The notes beneath the pieces are model-generated. The model ran no database searches, was not told the DNA's origin, and saw only the letters and a list, made by a program, of their open reading frames with translations. Shown here piece after piece: positions 44,734 to 54,438 of a stretch of DNA of 64,000 nucleotides (positions are counted from its first letter, which is position 1; each line of letters starts with the position of its first letter). A program made the position numbers and the translations under genes. The stretch covers positions 1 through 64,000 of the forward strand of contig CACIRJ010000007.1 of assembly GCA_902588975.1 (NCBI GenBank), read 5' to 3'. This DNA comes from an uncultured Pelagibacteraceae bacterium. GTDB lineage: Bacteria; Pseudomonadota; Alphaproteobacteria; Pelagibacterales; Pelagibacteraceae.

Positions 44734-45195
44734 TTAAGACCAGACTTTACCGTTAGGAAGAATAACTCCTTTAGTAATAATAAAACATCCAAAAGGTCGA
44801 GCATCTGTAGTGGTTACAATACAATATGCTTTTTTTGCTTCTTCATAAAAATTTTGTCTTGAAATTGATCCAACTTTCCATTGTGGACCAGAATTATTTT
44901 TTACTGCTTCAATAAATTCTTTATGAGTTTCAGTTAGTTCTTCTGGTTTATCATCTACTTCCATTCTAAGTGCAGGAGAGCCACCTTGAGATACAACAAA
45001 ACTATCTAATGGAAAAACAGATAAAATTGCATTTGCTGCACTTTTAATATCTACCCCATCTAATCGAATTACATTTTTGTTCATTGAGTTTGCGGGAAAA
45101 TTAGCATCGGCAAGTATAATCTTTTCACCGTGACCCATGGATCTTAAATTAAAAAGTAATTCAGGACTTAAAACTGGATTAATATTTATTAACAT
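44734..45195 (-). CDS. RbsD/FucU-family sugar mutarotase
   Basis: 153 residues. The N-terminal NPVLSPELLFNLRSMGHGEKIILADANFP matches the RbsD/FucU family. The catalytic histidine is in MGHGE, near residue 22, and the C-terminal QWKVGSISRQNFYEEAKKAYCIV carries the family tyrosine. The enzyme interconverts pyranose/furanose or anomeric forms of ribose or fucose, making kinase substrates. It is separated from the binding-protein gene by the strong 14-bp hairpin. Confidence 0.88.
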   Translation of the reverse strand: MLININPVLSPELLFNLRSMGHGEKIILADANFPANSMNKNVIRLDGVDIKSAANAILSVFPLDSFVVSQGGSPALRMEVDDKPEELTETHKEFIEAVKNNSGPQWKVGSISRQNFYEEAKKAYCIVTTTDARPFGCFIITKGVILPNGKVWS

Positions 45196-45213
45196 TAAAA
45201 GATTATATTACAT

Positions 45214-45249
45214 AAAAAAAAAGGGTGGAATAAAAATTCCACCCTTTTT
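45214..45249 (-). terminator. Strong terminator-like hairpin after CUT2 binding-protein gene (minus strand)
   Basis: AAAAAGGGTGGAAT (45218-45231) pairs perfectly over 14 bp with ATTCCACCCTTTTT (45236-45249), loop AAAA. On the minus strand the stem ends in a run of U. The mutarotase/ribokinase genes continue downstream in the same direction, so it would attenuate them relative to the binding protein. Confidence 0.85.
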
Positions 45250-45268
45250 AAATGTTATAGACTAATGA

Positions 45269-46201
45269 TTATTTAAAATCGTTAGCGTTTTCTTTTGTTA
45301 CTAGTTGTGTTCCAGTATCAATGTTTGGATCAATACTTCCACCATTAGCTAGCTCAAGTGCATATTTAACACCGTAAGCACCCATGTTATATGAGAACTG
45401 AGCAATAGTTGCAGTCATTTCACCTTTTAAGATACTTGTAGCAGCATCTGGAGTTGCATCAAAACCAACAACAACAACATCATTCATATCTGCATCTTTA
45501 AGAGCTTGCATAGCACCTAAGCCCATATTGTCATTTGAAGCAAATATTGCTTTGATGTTTGGATTTTTCAAAATGATAGACTCAGTGACCGATCTACCTT
45601 TTGCAGTATCCCACTCAGCTGTTTGAGTAGCAACTATATTTAAACCACAATTTTTAAATCCTTTAATTGCACCATCTCTTCTTAGTAAAGCTGTTGATTG
45701 AGACTCTATACCTGTCAAAATTGCAACATCTGAACCTTTTGGAGTTTTGTCACAAATGAATTTAGCAGCTAATTCTGCTCCATTCATATTGTTAGTTCCA
45801 ATAAAAGTAACACCTTCATTGATCCCTTTTGTATCTACGAATACAACCGGAACACCACTTTTGATAGCGTCATCTACAATTGGAGCAAATGCATTTGGAT
45901 CTCCTGGTGCGAGAGCTAAAGCATCAACACCTTTAGCAAGTTGGTCTTCAACTTGGTTAATTTGTGCTTGAACATCACCTTCTTGAGGTGGTGCAACCAA
46001 GATTAACTTAACACCTAATTTTTTAGCTTCTTCTTCAGCACCTTTTGTAACAGAGGCCCAGAAAGGATTTCCAGACCCAGGGCCTTTAATGCTGAACAAG
46101 ATTTTTTTACCATGACCATCAGCAAAAGAAGCTGAAATCATGCTTATCGATAAAAAAATTGCTGAAACTAAAACAACAATTTTTCTTGATAGTTCTCTCA
46201 T
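45269..46201 (-). CDS. CUT2-type sugar ABC substrate-binding protein (ribose-type)
   Basis: 310 residues with a signal peptide (about 1-27, VVLVSAIFLSISMISASFA). The mature protein is a Peripla_BP_4 domain: SIKGPGSGNPFWASVTKGAEEEAKKLG, VDALALAPGDPNAF, and NDNMGLGAMQALKDAD. These are typical of RbsB-type proteins for pentoses, hexoses or cyclitols. AAGGGG at 46208-46213 is the ribosome-binding site. RbsD/FucU and ribokinase genes follow the hairpin, so a pentose is the best guess. The gap upstream (46202-46308) holds nothing recognisable. Confidence 0.9.
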   Translation of the reverse strand: MRELSRKIVVLVSAIFLSISMISASFADGHGKKILFSIKGPGSGNPFWASVTKGAEEEAKKLGVKLILVAPPQEGDVQAQINQVEDQLAKGVDALALAPGDPNAFAPIVDDAIKSGVPVVFVDTKGINEGVTFIGTNNMNGAELAAKFICDKTPKGSDVAILTGIESQSTALLRRDGAIKGFKNCGLNIVATQTAEWDTAKGRSVTESIILKNPNIKAIFASNDNMGLGAMQALKDADMNDVVVVGFDATPDAATSILKGEMTATIAQFSYNMGAYGVKYALELANGGSIDPNIDTGTQLVTKENANDFK

Positions 46202-46308
46202 AAATTTCCCCTTTAATAATTATTAAAGCTTAATTTAATAAAATTTTTAAAAAAAATTCAACTGTTTACAAGGTCTCTTATGATAGCATCTATTCAACTT
46301 TAACGTGT

Positions 46309-47322
46309 TTATTTTCTCGTGCCGAAATCTCTTCTTAAAACATCCACGTAAACTGCTAATACAATGATCGAGCCAATCAATACTTGTTGCCAGAAAGAGC
46401 TTACATCCATCAAATTAAGTCCATTTCTTAAAATTCCCATAATCATTACTCCGGCAAAAACTCCAAGAACAGTTCCTCTACCACCAAAGAAACTAGCTCC
46501 ACCAATTATACATGCTGCGATAGCATCCAATTCAGATTGTAATCCTGCATTAGGATAACCAGAGTCTGTTCTTCCTGCTAAAATTAATGCTCCAATACCT
46601 GATAAAAATCCACAAAGTGAATAAACAATTATTAAAATTTTATTAACATTAATTCCTGAAGCTCTTGCTGCGCTTGGGTTGCCACCAATTGCATAAATCC
46701 ACTTTCCTGTTCGACTATGATTCAAGAAAACCCAAAAAACAAAATATACAACAGCGATTAAAACTAAGCTTACGGGGAGATATTGAGATTTCTCTAATCC
46801 TAACCAAGTAAGATCAATTCTACCATGACCTAAGTACCTAACTTCATCGGTAAATCCACTTATGGGTGTTCCGCCTGATATTAAGTTTCCTGTTCCTCTA
46901 AAAATATAAAGAGTTCCTAAAGTCATTATAAAAGGATGAGGCATTCTTAAAAGTGTTATCCCCAAACCATTTATCAACCCGCATAAAAATCCAGCAAACA
47001 AAGGTACTAGAACAACTACAAACCAAGGTGCTCCAGCTTTAGCTACTATTGCTAAAATCATCAATGAAAGCATCATTATTGAGCCAACTGATAGATCTAT
47101 ACCCGCAGTCACAATAACCATAAAAACACCTAAAGCTAACATTGATTGCCAAGATATTTGTTTGAATACGTTTGTTACATTTCTCCAAGACAAGAAGACA
47201 TCTGGTTGCAAAATATGCATTACCAAGATCATGATAACTAATAATAGTAAAATCCCGTATTTTTCAAAATATGGAATAAGTTTTACATATAAGCTATCTT
47301 GTTTTTTTTCCTTATCGTCCAT
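46309..47322 (-). CDS. CUT2-type sugar ABC transporter permease (RbsC-like)
   Basis: 337 residues from the ATG at 47322, one base before the ATPase stop ends; a longer in-frame start would overlap the ATPase gene. The RbsC signature AGIDLSVGSIMMLS and MPHPFIMTLGTLYIFRGTGNL are visible. It has about nine to ten hydrophobic segments. It pairs with the binding protein encoded at 45269 and the single-domain ATPase upstream. The N-terminal DDKEKKQDS stretch is a charged cytoplasmic tail. Confidence 0.92.
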   Translation of the reverse strand: MDDKEKKQDSLYVKLIPYFEKYGILLLLVIMILVMHILQPDVFLSWRNVTNVFKQISWQSMLALGVFMVIVTAGIDLSVGSIMMLSLMILAIVAKAGAPWFVVVLVPLFAGFLCGLINGLGITLLRMPHPFIMTLGTLYIFRGTGNLISGGTPISGFTDEVRYLGHGRIDLTWLGLEKSQYLPVSLVLIAVVYFVFWVFLNHSRTGKWIYAIGGNPSAARASGINVNKILIIVYSLCGFLSGIGALILAGRTDSGYPNAGLQSELDAIAACIIGGASFFGGRGTVLGVFAGVMIMGILRNGLNLMDVSSFWQQVLIGSIIVLAVYVDVLRRDFGTRK

Positions 47323-47323
47323 T

Positions 47324-48073
47324 TTATTTTTTTCCCATAATCCAACCAATGACTTCATCTCTTGAAGTTTTATCTAATTGAGACTCAGCAAAGTTTGTTC
47401 CTTGAAAAAGTGCCATTACTCTGTCGCAAACAGTAAAAATATCATCCATTCTATGACTTATTACTATAACACCTACGCCAGTACTTTTTAATTTGTTAAT
47501 TAGGTCTAATACTTTTCCAACTTCTTTTATTGCTAAAGCAGCAGTTGGTTCATCCATTATAACAACTTTGGCATTAAATGCTGTTGACCTAGCTATAGCA
47601 ACAGCTTGTCTTTGTCCCCCAGATAATTCTTCTACTTTCTGATCTGCACTTTTAACATTTATTTTTAATTTCTCTAAGTGAGCGCTTGTCATTTCTTGAA
47701 TTTTTTTAAAATCCAGAAATTTTAAGAAGCCAATATTTTTTGTTGGCTCTCTTCCTAAGAATATATTTTCTCCAATAGGTAAATTACCTGCCAATGCAAG
47801 ATCTTGATAAACCATTTCTAAACCTAAATTTTGAGAGTCTTTTGGACTATCTAATACTTGTTCTTTACCCTCAAAAAATAAAGCACCTGCACTTGGTTTG
47901 TACAAACCAGATAATACTTTCATTAGTGTAGATTTACCTGCACCATTGTCTCCCACTACACCTAAACATTCACCTTCGTGCACTTTTAAATTTACATTTT
48001 CTAAAGCAGTTATTGTTCCAAAATACTTTGTGATACCTTTAGCCTCTAAAAGCAATTTATTTGTTGAAGTCAT
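47324..48073 (-). CDS. CUT2-type ABC transporter ATPase, half-size
   Basis: 249 residues with one nucleotide-binding domain: Walker [13 protein letters not shown], signature LSGGQRQAVAIAR, Walker B VVIMDEPTAAL, switch His in VISHR. RbsA of Escherichia coli is about 500 residues with two domains, so this is the half-size form seen in FrcA-type systems, which act as homodimers. It ends two bases before the permease ATG. The first gene of the minus-strand transporter operon is this one. Confidence 0.93.
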   Translation of the reverse strand: MTSTNKLLLEAKGITKYFGTITALENVNLKVHEGECLGVVGDNGAGKSTLMKVLSGLYKPSAGALFFEGKEQVLDSPKDSQNLGLEMVYQDLALAGNLPIGENIFLGREPTKNIGFLKFLDFKKIQEMTSAHLEKLKINVKSADQKVEELSGGQRQAVAIARSTAFNAKVVIMDEPTAALAIKEVGKVLDLINKLKSTGVGVIVISHRMDDIFTVCDRVMALFQGTNFAESQLDKTSRDEVIGWIMGKK

Positions 48074-48095
48074 TTAATTTAAATTAAAAAAAAAA

Positions 48096-49115
48096 TTAAT
48101 TAATTGCAACAGGTTTTGACCTTAAAAGATGAACAGTTTTTTTTAGAGCTCTTTTACAAAATCTTGGATTAAGATTTTTTGAAATTAATTTCATATCTTC
48201 AAAAACAATATTGCCCATTTCCTTGAATGCCTCGTCTAAAGCACCCGCTCTATGTGCTGAGAATAAAACATTTTTTAATTTTCTTATTGGGTCATTTTTT
48301 TTAACTGGTTCTTCGGGAAAAACGTCAAGTGCTGCATAAATATCACCTTTTTTAAGTCTATTTTTTAAATCTTTAAAATTAACGACTGCAGCTCTACTCA
48401 TTAGTATAAAAAGTGAGTTTGATTTCATAAGATTGAGTAATTTTTTATCAATCAGTCCTTTGTTTTTTGTAGTAATTGCAGCAAGTACATAAATAACTTC
48501 ACATTCTTTAAACATTTTTTTTAAAGTAATTGGTTTATATCCTTGATTAATTATTTTTTTGTTTGGTATCCAAGGATCATAGATATTTATTTTACTCGAA
48601 AATGGTTTCAATAATGGAACCAAAGCTCTCCCTAAATCTCCAAATCCCAATAATCCAATTTTTTTTTCTGATAACAATGAAGACTTAAGATTTCCATCTA
48701 ATCCGTACTTTTCCTTTTTATTAATGAAATCCTGATTTGCTCCATGAATATTTCTAAGAAGAGAGAGTGTAAATCCAAGTGCAATCTCTGCAACTGGTTT
48801 TGAGAAAACGGGTGAAGTTGCAATAACATGAATGCCTTTATCAAAGCAATAATTATAATCCATATTATCTAGAAAGTTACTTTCAACGTTTATTACTGCT
48901 TTCAACTTTTTTGCTTTCATTAACAAAAATTTAGGAAGATCAGGCTGTCCAATTATAAATTTCGCTTTATGAATATTATTAATATAAAATTTTTGTTTAT
49001 TTGTTTTTGGTGCGAAAATAAGCTTAAATTTATTTTTTAACTCATTTAATTTTGGTTTTGAAAAAATAAGCTCCATAGTTCTTGGATACGGATCAATAAT
49101 TGCAATATCTTTCAT
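48096..49115 (-). CDS. D-isomer-specific 2-hydroxyacid dehydrogenase-family protein
   Basis: 339 residues. The NAD fold motif is LLGFGDLGRAL. Active-site positions are R in LMSRAAV, E in PEEPV and H in FSAHRAG. The family reduces 2-ketoacids or oxidises 2-hydroxyacids. Its N-terminal substrate lobe is divergent and lysine-rich. It is three bases from the MocA-like dehydrogenase gene. A second, less related 2-hydroxyacid dehydrogenase lies at 54439. Substrate unknown. Confidence 0.82.
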   Translation of the reverse strand: MKDIAIIDPYPRTMELIFSKPKLNELKNKFKLIFAPKTNKQKFYINNIHKAKFIIGQPDLPKFLLMKAKKLKAVINVESNFLDNMDYNYCFDKGIHVIATSPVFSKPVAEIALGFTLSLLRNIHGANQDFINKKEKYGLDGNLKSSLLSEKKIGLLGFGDLGRALVPLLKPFSSKINIYDPWIPNKKIINQGYKPITLKKMFKECEVIYVLAAITTKNKGLIDKKLLNLMKSNSLFILMSRAAVVNFKDLKNRLKKGDIYAALDVFPEEPVKKNDPIRKLKNVLFSAHRAGALDEAFKEMGNIVFEDMKLISKNLNPRFCKRALKKTVHLLRSKPVAIN

Positions 49116-49118
49116 GAT

Positions 49119-50273
49119 CTATAAGAGAAGTTTTTTTACTTCTTCTTCCGTAAATCTTTTTGGCTTTTCACAATTAGTTTTTATTTTTTGAGGTACTCCA
49201 GTTGTTGCAGCTTTCATAGTAGATTCAATTATATCTAAAACATGAAGAGATAGCTCTCCTGAACATCGATGTTTTTTCTTTTTTTCTATTGAATATAACA
49301 TCTCAGACATGCCAACACTTCTATAGTTTGCATTTGTTGGTGACTCATTGGATCTACCGCTTGCAGATGTAATATTTATTTTTCCTAAATGCATTTTATC
49401 GGTTTTATGTTCACCCCAACGACCACCTTCAGTAACAGAAATATAAACAGATCCACCAAACATATTTGGATCAGGAACAATAATTGATCCTTTGGTTCCA
49501 TAAAGTTCCATATGATTTCTTTGATGATTAATAACATCAAAGGATAAAGTGACTTGAATAATTGCTTCATTATGAAATTGAATTGTTGCTAAATAAGTAG
49601 TTGGTGTTTCAACCTTGAATGTTTTTCCTTTATTTGGACCTGCTCTATAATTTCTTCTTTTAAAAGCCGTTAATGTTCTTCCTTGTACCTGTTTAGCTGG
49701 CCCTAAAAGATTAACAAGCGTTGTAAAAAAATAAGGACCCATATCTATTACTGGACCTCCCTCTTTTTTATACCAAGACTCTGGTTTTGGATGAAAGTTT
49801 TCAACACCAGGAAATGCAAAGATTGCATTTCCAAGTTTGATTTGTCCAATCAAATCAGAGTCAATTAATTCCTTTGCTTTTTGTCCACCTCCTCCAAGAA
49901 AAGTATCTGGCGCATTACCAATGTATAATTTTTTTTGTTTTGCCAAAGCCACTAACTCTTTTCCTTTTTGAAAGTATGTTGCTAATGGTTTTTCTGAATA
50001 AACATGCTTGCCTGCATTTAATACTTTTTTTGACACAGAATAATGTGATTGAGGAATTGTTAAATTTAAAATTACCTCTATATCTTTATCTTTAAGTATT
50101 TCATTAACAGTCATTGATTTGATGTTGTATAATTTCGCACATTTTTCAGCTGCTTTTTGATTAATATCCGCACAAGCAACGATTTTGAAATTATTAAAAT
50201 ATTGGTGTCCCCTAAAATATGTTTCTGCGATATGGCCACATCCTATGAGACCAACCTTAAAAACTTTATTCAT
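49119..50273 (-). CDS. Gfo/Idh/MocA-family dehydrogenase
   Basis: 384 residues. The Rossmann motif is GLIGCGHIAETYFRG, the conserved catalytic lysine is in YSEKPLATYF, and the C-terminal domain has GGPVIDMGPYFFTTLVNLLGPAK, the metal-free substrate site. The family dehydrogenates sugars or cyclitols with NAD(P). It is five bases downstream of the IolD-type gene in the same operon, so a scyllo- or other inositol oxidation step is likely. Two further family members lie at 56825 and 57955. Confidence 0.88.
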   Translation of the reverse strand: MNKVFKVGLIGCGHIAETYFRGHQYFNNFKIVACADINQKAAEKCAKLYNIKSMTVNEILKDKDIEVILNLTIPQSHYSVSKKVLNAGKHVYSEKPLATYFQKGKELVALAKQKKLYIGNAPDTFLGGGGQKAKELIDSDLIGQIKLGNAIFAFPGVENFHPKPESWYKKEGGPVIDMGPYFFTTLVNLLGPAKQVQGRTLTAFKRRNYRAGPNKGKTFKVETPTTYLATIQFHNEAIIQVTLSFDVINHQRNHMELYGTKGSIIVPDPNMFGGSVYISVTEGGRWGEHKTDKMHLGKINITSASGRSNESPTNANYRSVGMSEMLYSIEKKKKHRCSGELSLHVLDIIESTMKAATTGVPQKIKTNCEKPKRFTEEEVKKLLL

Positions 50274-50278
50274 GAATT

Positions 50279-52123
50279 TTAGACACCTTGTCTTTGCTTT
50301 GATTTTCCTTCTTTATGAAGTTTTAATGCCTCTTCATTTTCTTCTGATGATGGCATTTCTAAAGTAGGACTTTCCCAGTAAGCAGATCCTTCTAACCACT
50401 CATAAGAATGAGTTTTTATTGAAATTAAGTAAGTTACATCAGATTTTTTAGCTCTTTTAAATGCTTCCTCTAATTCAGAAATAGATGATACCTCCTCAGA
50501 TTTTGCACCCATGCTCTCTGCATGTTTAGCAAAATTAACAGGTACTAGATTTGGAGCTTTTGAACTATTAAATAGACAATTAAATTCTTTTCCGCCTTTA
50601 AACAATTGTAGCCTGTTAATAACGGCATGGCCTCCATTATCACATAAAACTATTATTAATTTATTATTTGTTATAACTGATGAATAAATATCTGAATTAA
50701 AAAGTAAATAAGATCCATCTCCTACAAAAGCTATTACTTCTTTATCTGGGTTTGCCATTTTAACTCCTAATGCACCAGAAATTTCATAACTCATACAGCT
50801 AAAACCCCATTCGGTTTCATGTGTATTTAATTCTTTTGGCCTCCAAATTTGCACAACTTCTCCAACTAATCCACCTGCAGCAGTAACAGCAATGTCCGTT
50901 GGATCTGAATTACGATATATTGCTCCTACAGCATGTGCATAACTAGGTAGTTCTTGATTAGTTGGACCACTTTCTTTATCTACATAATCATTCCAATTTT
51001 TTAATTCATCTCTTGATTTTTTATGCCATTCATCAGGTGCTTTCCAATCTCCCAAAGCATTTGATAGCTCTTGTAAGCTTACTTTTGCATCACCTATTAC
51101 TGATTGCGCCAAATGTTTGCTAGCATCAAATCTAGAGACATTAACACTAACAAGTGAAAAGTCTGGGTTCTCAAAATTTGCCCACGACCCAGTTGTGAAA
51201 TCAGCTAATTTTGTTCCAACAGCAATAGCTAGGTCAGTTTGTTTTGCTAAATTATTTGCTGCTTTGCCACCAAGACCACCTATGGGACCTAAGAAATGAG
51301 AGTGGTCTCTCTTCATTGTAGAGTAGCCCATAACTGTTTGTGTAACTGGTATATTGTGTTTAATTGCAAAATTACTTAGATCTTCCATTGCATCAGAGTA
51401 GAAAACCCCTCCACCTGAAATCAATAAAGGATTTTTGGATTTTTTAATTTGCTCAGCTGCTTGTTTTATTTGAAAATCATCAGGTCTTGGTCGTCTAATG
51501 TTGTGAACTCTCTCTTTAAAAAATTCTTCAGGATATTCATATGTTTCACCTTGAACATCTTGTGATAATGATAAGCAAGCTGGTCCGCAATCTGCTGGAT
51601 CTAACATTGTTTGGATTGCTTGAGGTAATGTTTGTAAAATTTGTTCTGGTCTTGTAATTCTATCAAAATATTTTGTTACTGGTTTGAAAGCATCATTCTG
51701 AGTAATGCCAGGATTATTAAAATGCTCAACTTGTTGAAGAACTGGGTCAGGCATTCTGTTTGCATATGTGTCTCCAGGTAAAAATAAAATTGGTAATCTG
51801 TTGCTCATAGCAACAGCCGAGGCTGTAACCATATTTGTAGATCCTGGTCCAACTGAACTAGTTGCAACAAAAAATTGTTTTCTTCTTTTGGCTCTAGCAT
51901 ACGCTATTCCAGTCAGTGCCATATTTTGCTCATGATGCCCTCTATAAGTTGGTAATTTATCCTGATTTTCTTGTAGAGCTTGTCCTAAACAAGCAACATT
52001 GCCATGTCCAAAAATACCAAAAGCTCCAGCAAATAACTGCTCTTTTTTACCGTCTATTAAAATTTTTTGAGCAATAAGATGTTTTATTATTGCATGTGCA
52101 CAAGTGAGCTTTATTTTTTTCAT
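50279..52123 (-). CDS. iolD: Thiamine-diphosphate cyclohexanetrione hydrolase (IolD type)
   Basis: 614 residues, usual for IolD. The thiamine-PP N-terminal domain has AGAFGIFGHGNVACLGQAL and YRGHHEQNMALTGIAYARA. The central domain follows with GPACLSLSQDVQGETYEYP, and the C-terminal domain has WGFSCMSYEISGALGVKMA and the GDGSYLLFNSD diphosphate-binding motif. The enzyme opens the ring of 3D-(3,5/4)-trihydroxycyclohexane-1,2-dione to 5-deoxyglucuronate in myo-inositol catabolism. The divergent aldehyde dehydrogenase gene starts 52 bases away, a likely shared promoter region. Confidence 0.92.
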   Translation of the reverse strand: MKKIKLTCAHAIIKHLIAQKILIDGKKEQLFAGAFGIFGHGNVACLGQALQENQDKLPTYRGHHEQNMALTGIAYARAKRRKQFFVATSSVGPGSTNMVTASAVAMSNRLPILFLPGDTYANRMPDPVLQQVEHFNNPGITQNDAFKPVTKYFDRITRPEQILQTLPQAIQTMLDPADCGPACLSLSQDVQGETYEYPEEFFKERVHNIRRPRPDDFQIKQAAEQIKKSKNPLLISGGGVFYSDAMEDLSNFAIKHNIPVTQTVMGYSTMKRDHSHFLGPIGGLGGKAANNLAKQTDLAIAVGTKLADFTTGSWANFENPDFSLVSVNVSRFDASKHLAQSVIGDAKVSLQELSNALGDWKAPDEWHKKSRDELKNWNDYVDKESGPTNQELPSYAHAVGAIYRNSDPTDIAVTAAGGLVGEVVQIWRPKELNTHETEWGFSCMSYEISGALGVKMANPDKEVIAFVGDGSYLLFNSDIYSSVITNNKLIIVLCDNGGHAVINRLQLFKGGKEFNCLFNSSKAPNLVPVNFAKHAESMGAKSEEVSSISELEEAFKRAKKSDVTYLISIKTHSYEWLEGSAYWESPTLEMPSSEENEEALKLHKEGKSKQRQGV

Positions 52124-52175
52124 TATTCTATATATAAATCTTTAACTTTTAACAATTAAACACAATTTAAAAAAT

Positions 52176-53618
52176 ATGTATAGCAATTTTGGTCAATTCA
52201 TTAATGGTCAGTGGCAACAAGCAGAAAAAAAAGAAACTTATAAAGTTATCAATCCAGCAACAGAAGAAGTTTTAGGAGAAGCATCAAAAGCATCGTCTGT
52301 TGACGTTCAAAAAGCATTAAAATCAGCAGAGAAAGGACTCGAAACTTGGAAAAATACTACTCCATGGCAAAGGTCTTATGTAATAAGAAAAATTGCAGAT
52401 TTGATGCGTGAAAGAAAAGATGTATTGGCTAAATGGCTTACACTTGAAGTTGGAAAACCTCTTAAAGAAGCAATTGGAGAAGTTGGTGGTGGAGCAGATA
52501 TATTTGAATGGAATGCAGAAGAAACTAAAAGAATTTATGGTGAAACATTACAAAGTAGATTTCCAGAAACAAGAGTTCATGTTTACTATCAGCCAGTAGG
52601 TGTTGTAGCAGCACTTGTGCCATGGAATTTTCCTATAGTTTTAGCGTCTAGAAAAATTTCAACTGCACTGGCTGCTGGTTGTTCAGTTATTTGTAAGCCA
52701 GATGTAATTACACCTGGAGCAGTTATGGAACTTGTAAATATTTGTAAAGATGCTGGAGTTCCTGATGGAGTAGTCAATTTATTATCTGGAGACCCAGCTG
52801 AAATATCAAATGAATTACTTGATTCAGATATAATAAAAAAAGTTTCTATAACCGGCTCAACACGTGTTGGAAAATTAATTCTTAAAAAAGCTGCTGATAA
52901 AGTTCAAAGAGTTACAATGGAATTAAGTGGCCATTCTCCATTTATAGTATTTGATGATGTTGACATCAATAAAGTTGCAGATATGGCAATAACAGCAAAA
53001 TTTCGTAACAATGGTCAAGTTTGTATATCTCCAAATAGGTTTTACATTCAAGAAACAAGAAAAGAAGAATTTGTAAATGCTTTTGTTGATAGAGCAAAAA
53101 AATTAAAAATTGGAAATGGAATGGATGAAGGCACTGACTTAGGACCTTTAACAACAGCAAAACGTTTGGAAGAAATTGAAAAATTAGTCGAAACTACAAA
53201 GAGTGAAGGCGCAAAAGTTGTTTTAGGTGGGGGTAGACCTTCAGGATTTAATAAAGGTTATTATTTTGAACCAACAGTATTTGATGATGTGCAGGATAAT
53301 TTTACAATTATGAAAGAAGAACCTTTTGGTCCCTTAGTACCTGTTTTAACTTTCAAGGATTTTGACGAAGTAGTAGAGAGAGCAAATAATAATGACCTCG
53401 GACTTTGTAGCTATTTATATACAAACTCAATGGACAAAGCTAATAGAGCATCAGAGATGATGGAAACCGGTTGTGTTGCAGTAAATACAGCGGCTGTTGC
53501 AGTTGCTGAAGCTCCATTCGGTGGAATAAAACAAACCGGTTATGGTCGTGAAGGTGGATCTATGGCTATAAAAGATTACCTTAATATAAAGTATACCCAT
53601 ATGGGTCTCAAAACCTGA
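52176..53618 (+). CDS. NAD(P)-dependent aldehyde dehydrogenase
   Basis: 480 residues. The catalytic residues are E in MELSGHSPFIVF and C in NNGQVCISPNRFY; the cofactor motif is ITGSTRVGK. The sequence PFGGIKQTGYGREGG near the end is typical of the succinate-semialdehyde/ketoglutarate-semialdehyde dehydrogenase group. It is not a methylmalonate-semialdehyde dehydrogenase (IolA/MmsA), which lacks the glutamate. It sits next to IolD and an HpcH/HpaI aldolase gene, so it could oxidise an aldehyde product of inositol breakdown. No strong ribosome-binding site. Confidence 0.9.
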   Translation: MYSNFGQFINGQWQQAEKKETYKVINPATEEVLGEASKASSVDVQKALKSAEKGLETWKNTTPWQRSYVIRKIADLMRERKDVLAKWLTLEVGKPLKEAIGEVGGGADIFEWNAEETKRIYGETLQSRFPETRVHVYYQPVGVVAALVPWNFPIVLASRKISTALAAGCSVICKPDVITPGAVMELVNICKDAGVPDGVVNLLSGDPAEISNELLDSDIIKKVSITGSTRVGKLILKKAADKVQRVTMELSGHSPFIVFDDVDINKVADMAITAKFRNNGQVCISPNRFYIQETRKEEFVNAFVDRAKKLKIGNGMDEGTDLGPLTTAKRLEEIEKLVETTKSEGAKVVLGGGRPSGFNKGYYFEPTVFDDVQDNFTIMKEEPFGPLVPVLTFKDFDEVVERANNNDLGLCSYLYTNSMDKANRASEMMETGCVAVNTAAVAVAEAPFGGIKQTGYGREGGSMAIKDYLNIKYTHMGLKT

Positions 53619-53622
53619 GTAA

Positions 53623-54414
53623 ATGAGAAAAAATAAAGCCAAAGAAATAATTAAAAATGGCAATGCTGTAATCAATGGTTGGTTGCAAATTCCAAGTACT
53701 GTTTCAGCAGAAATAATGGCTCAACAAGGATGGGACTCATTAACAATTGATATGCAACACGGGCTCATTGATTACACAAATGCAATGCCAATGATGCAAG
53801 TGATTTCAGCGACAGATGTCGTACCTTTGGCAAGAGTTAATTGGAATGAACCTGGTCAAATTATGAAAATTTTAGATGCTGGATGTTATGGAATAATTTG
53901 CCCAATGGTTAGTAATCGAAAAGAAGCAGAAAGATTTGTTCAAGCATGTAAATATCCACCACATGGATATAGAAGTTTTGGTCCAATGAGAGGGTTAATC
54001 TATGGAGGGCCTGATTATGGAGATCATGCAAACGATGAAATATTAAAAATGGCTATGATTGAAACTAAAGAAGCTTTAGAAAATCTTGATGAAATTATGA
54101 GTACCCCAGGCCTTGATGGTATTTACATAGGGCCTGCTGATTTAAGTTTGGCTATAGGAGAAAAGCCTGGTTTTGATAAAGGTGAAGATACTAAAGCTTA
54201 TTCAGAAATACTTAGAATATTAGAGCATGCAAAAAAAAACAATATATTTGCTGGAATTCATAACGGAAGTACTGACTATGCAAAAAAAATGATTGAAAAA
54301 GGTTTTCAATTTGTAACAGTTGGAGCAGACTCCAGATTTATAAGTGCGGGTGCAAAAAATACAGTTGAAAATTTAAAAGGCACAGTTAAATCAGAATTAT
54401 CTAAAGCCTATTAA
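53623..54414 (+). CDS. HpcH/HpaI-family aldolase
   Basis: 263 residues. The family's catalytic H is in IDMQHGLIDY (about 43-52), R in LARVNWNE, E in IETKEALEN, and the metal ligand D in GPADLSLAIG. It is a class II pyruvate aldolase that cleaves 4-hydroxy-2-ketoacids, such as 2-keto-3-deoxy sugars acids, to pyruvate plus an aldehyde. It starts four bases after the aldehyde dehydrogenase gene, with which it is cotranscribed. It may stand in for the IolJ aldolase, but this is inference. Confidence 0.9.
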   Translation: MRKNKAKEIIKNGNAVINGWLQIPSTVSAEIMAQQGWDSLTIDMQHGLIDYTNAMPMMQVISATDVVPLARVNWNEPGQIMKILDAGCYGIICPMVSNRKEAERFVQACKYPPHGYRSFGPMRGLIYGGPDYGDHANDEILKMAMIETKEALENLDEIMSTPGLDGIYIGPADLSLAIGEKPGFDKGEDTKAYSEILRILEHAKKNNIFAGIHNGSTDYAKKMIEKGFQFVTVGADSRFISAGAKNTVENLKGTVKSELSKAY

Positions 54415-54438
54415 TAAATAAAGTATAAACTTTTACGT

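Noticed and set aside
46202-46308. Possible small RNA or second promoter in the gap between the CUT2 permease and binding-protein genes
   Set aside because: The 107 bases are AT-rich with no clear hairpin, palindrome or frame; nothing beyond the binding-protein ribosome-binding site can be supported.
52176-53618. IolA/MmsA methylmalonate-semialdehyde dehydrogenase
   Set aside because: The catalytic glutamate of ordinary aldehyde dehydrogenases is present (MELSGHSPF); MmsA lacks it and has a CoA-dependent mechanism.
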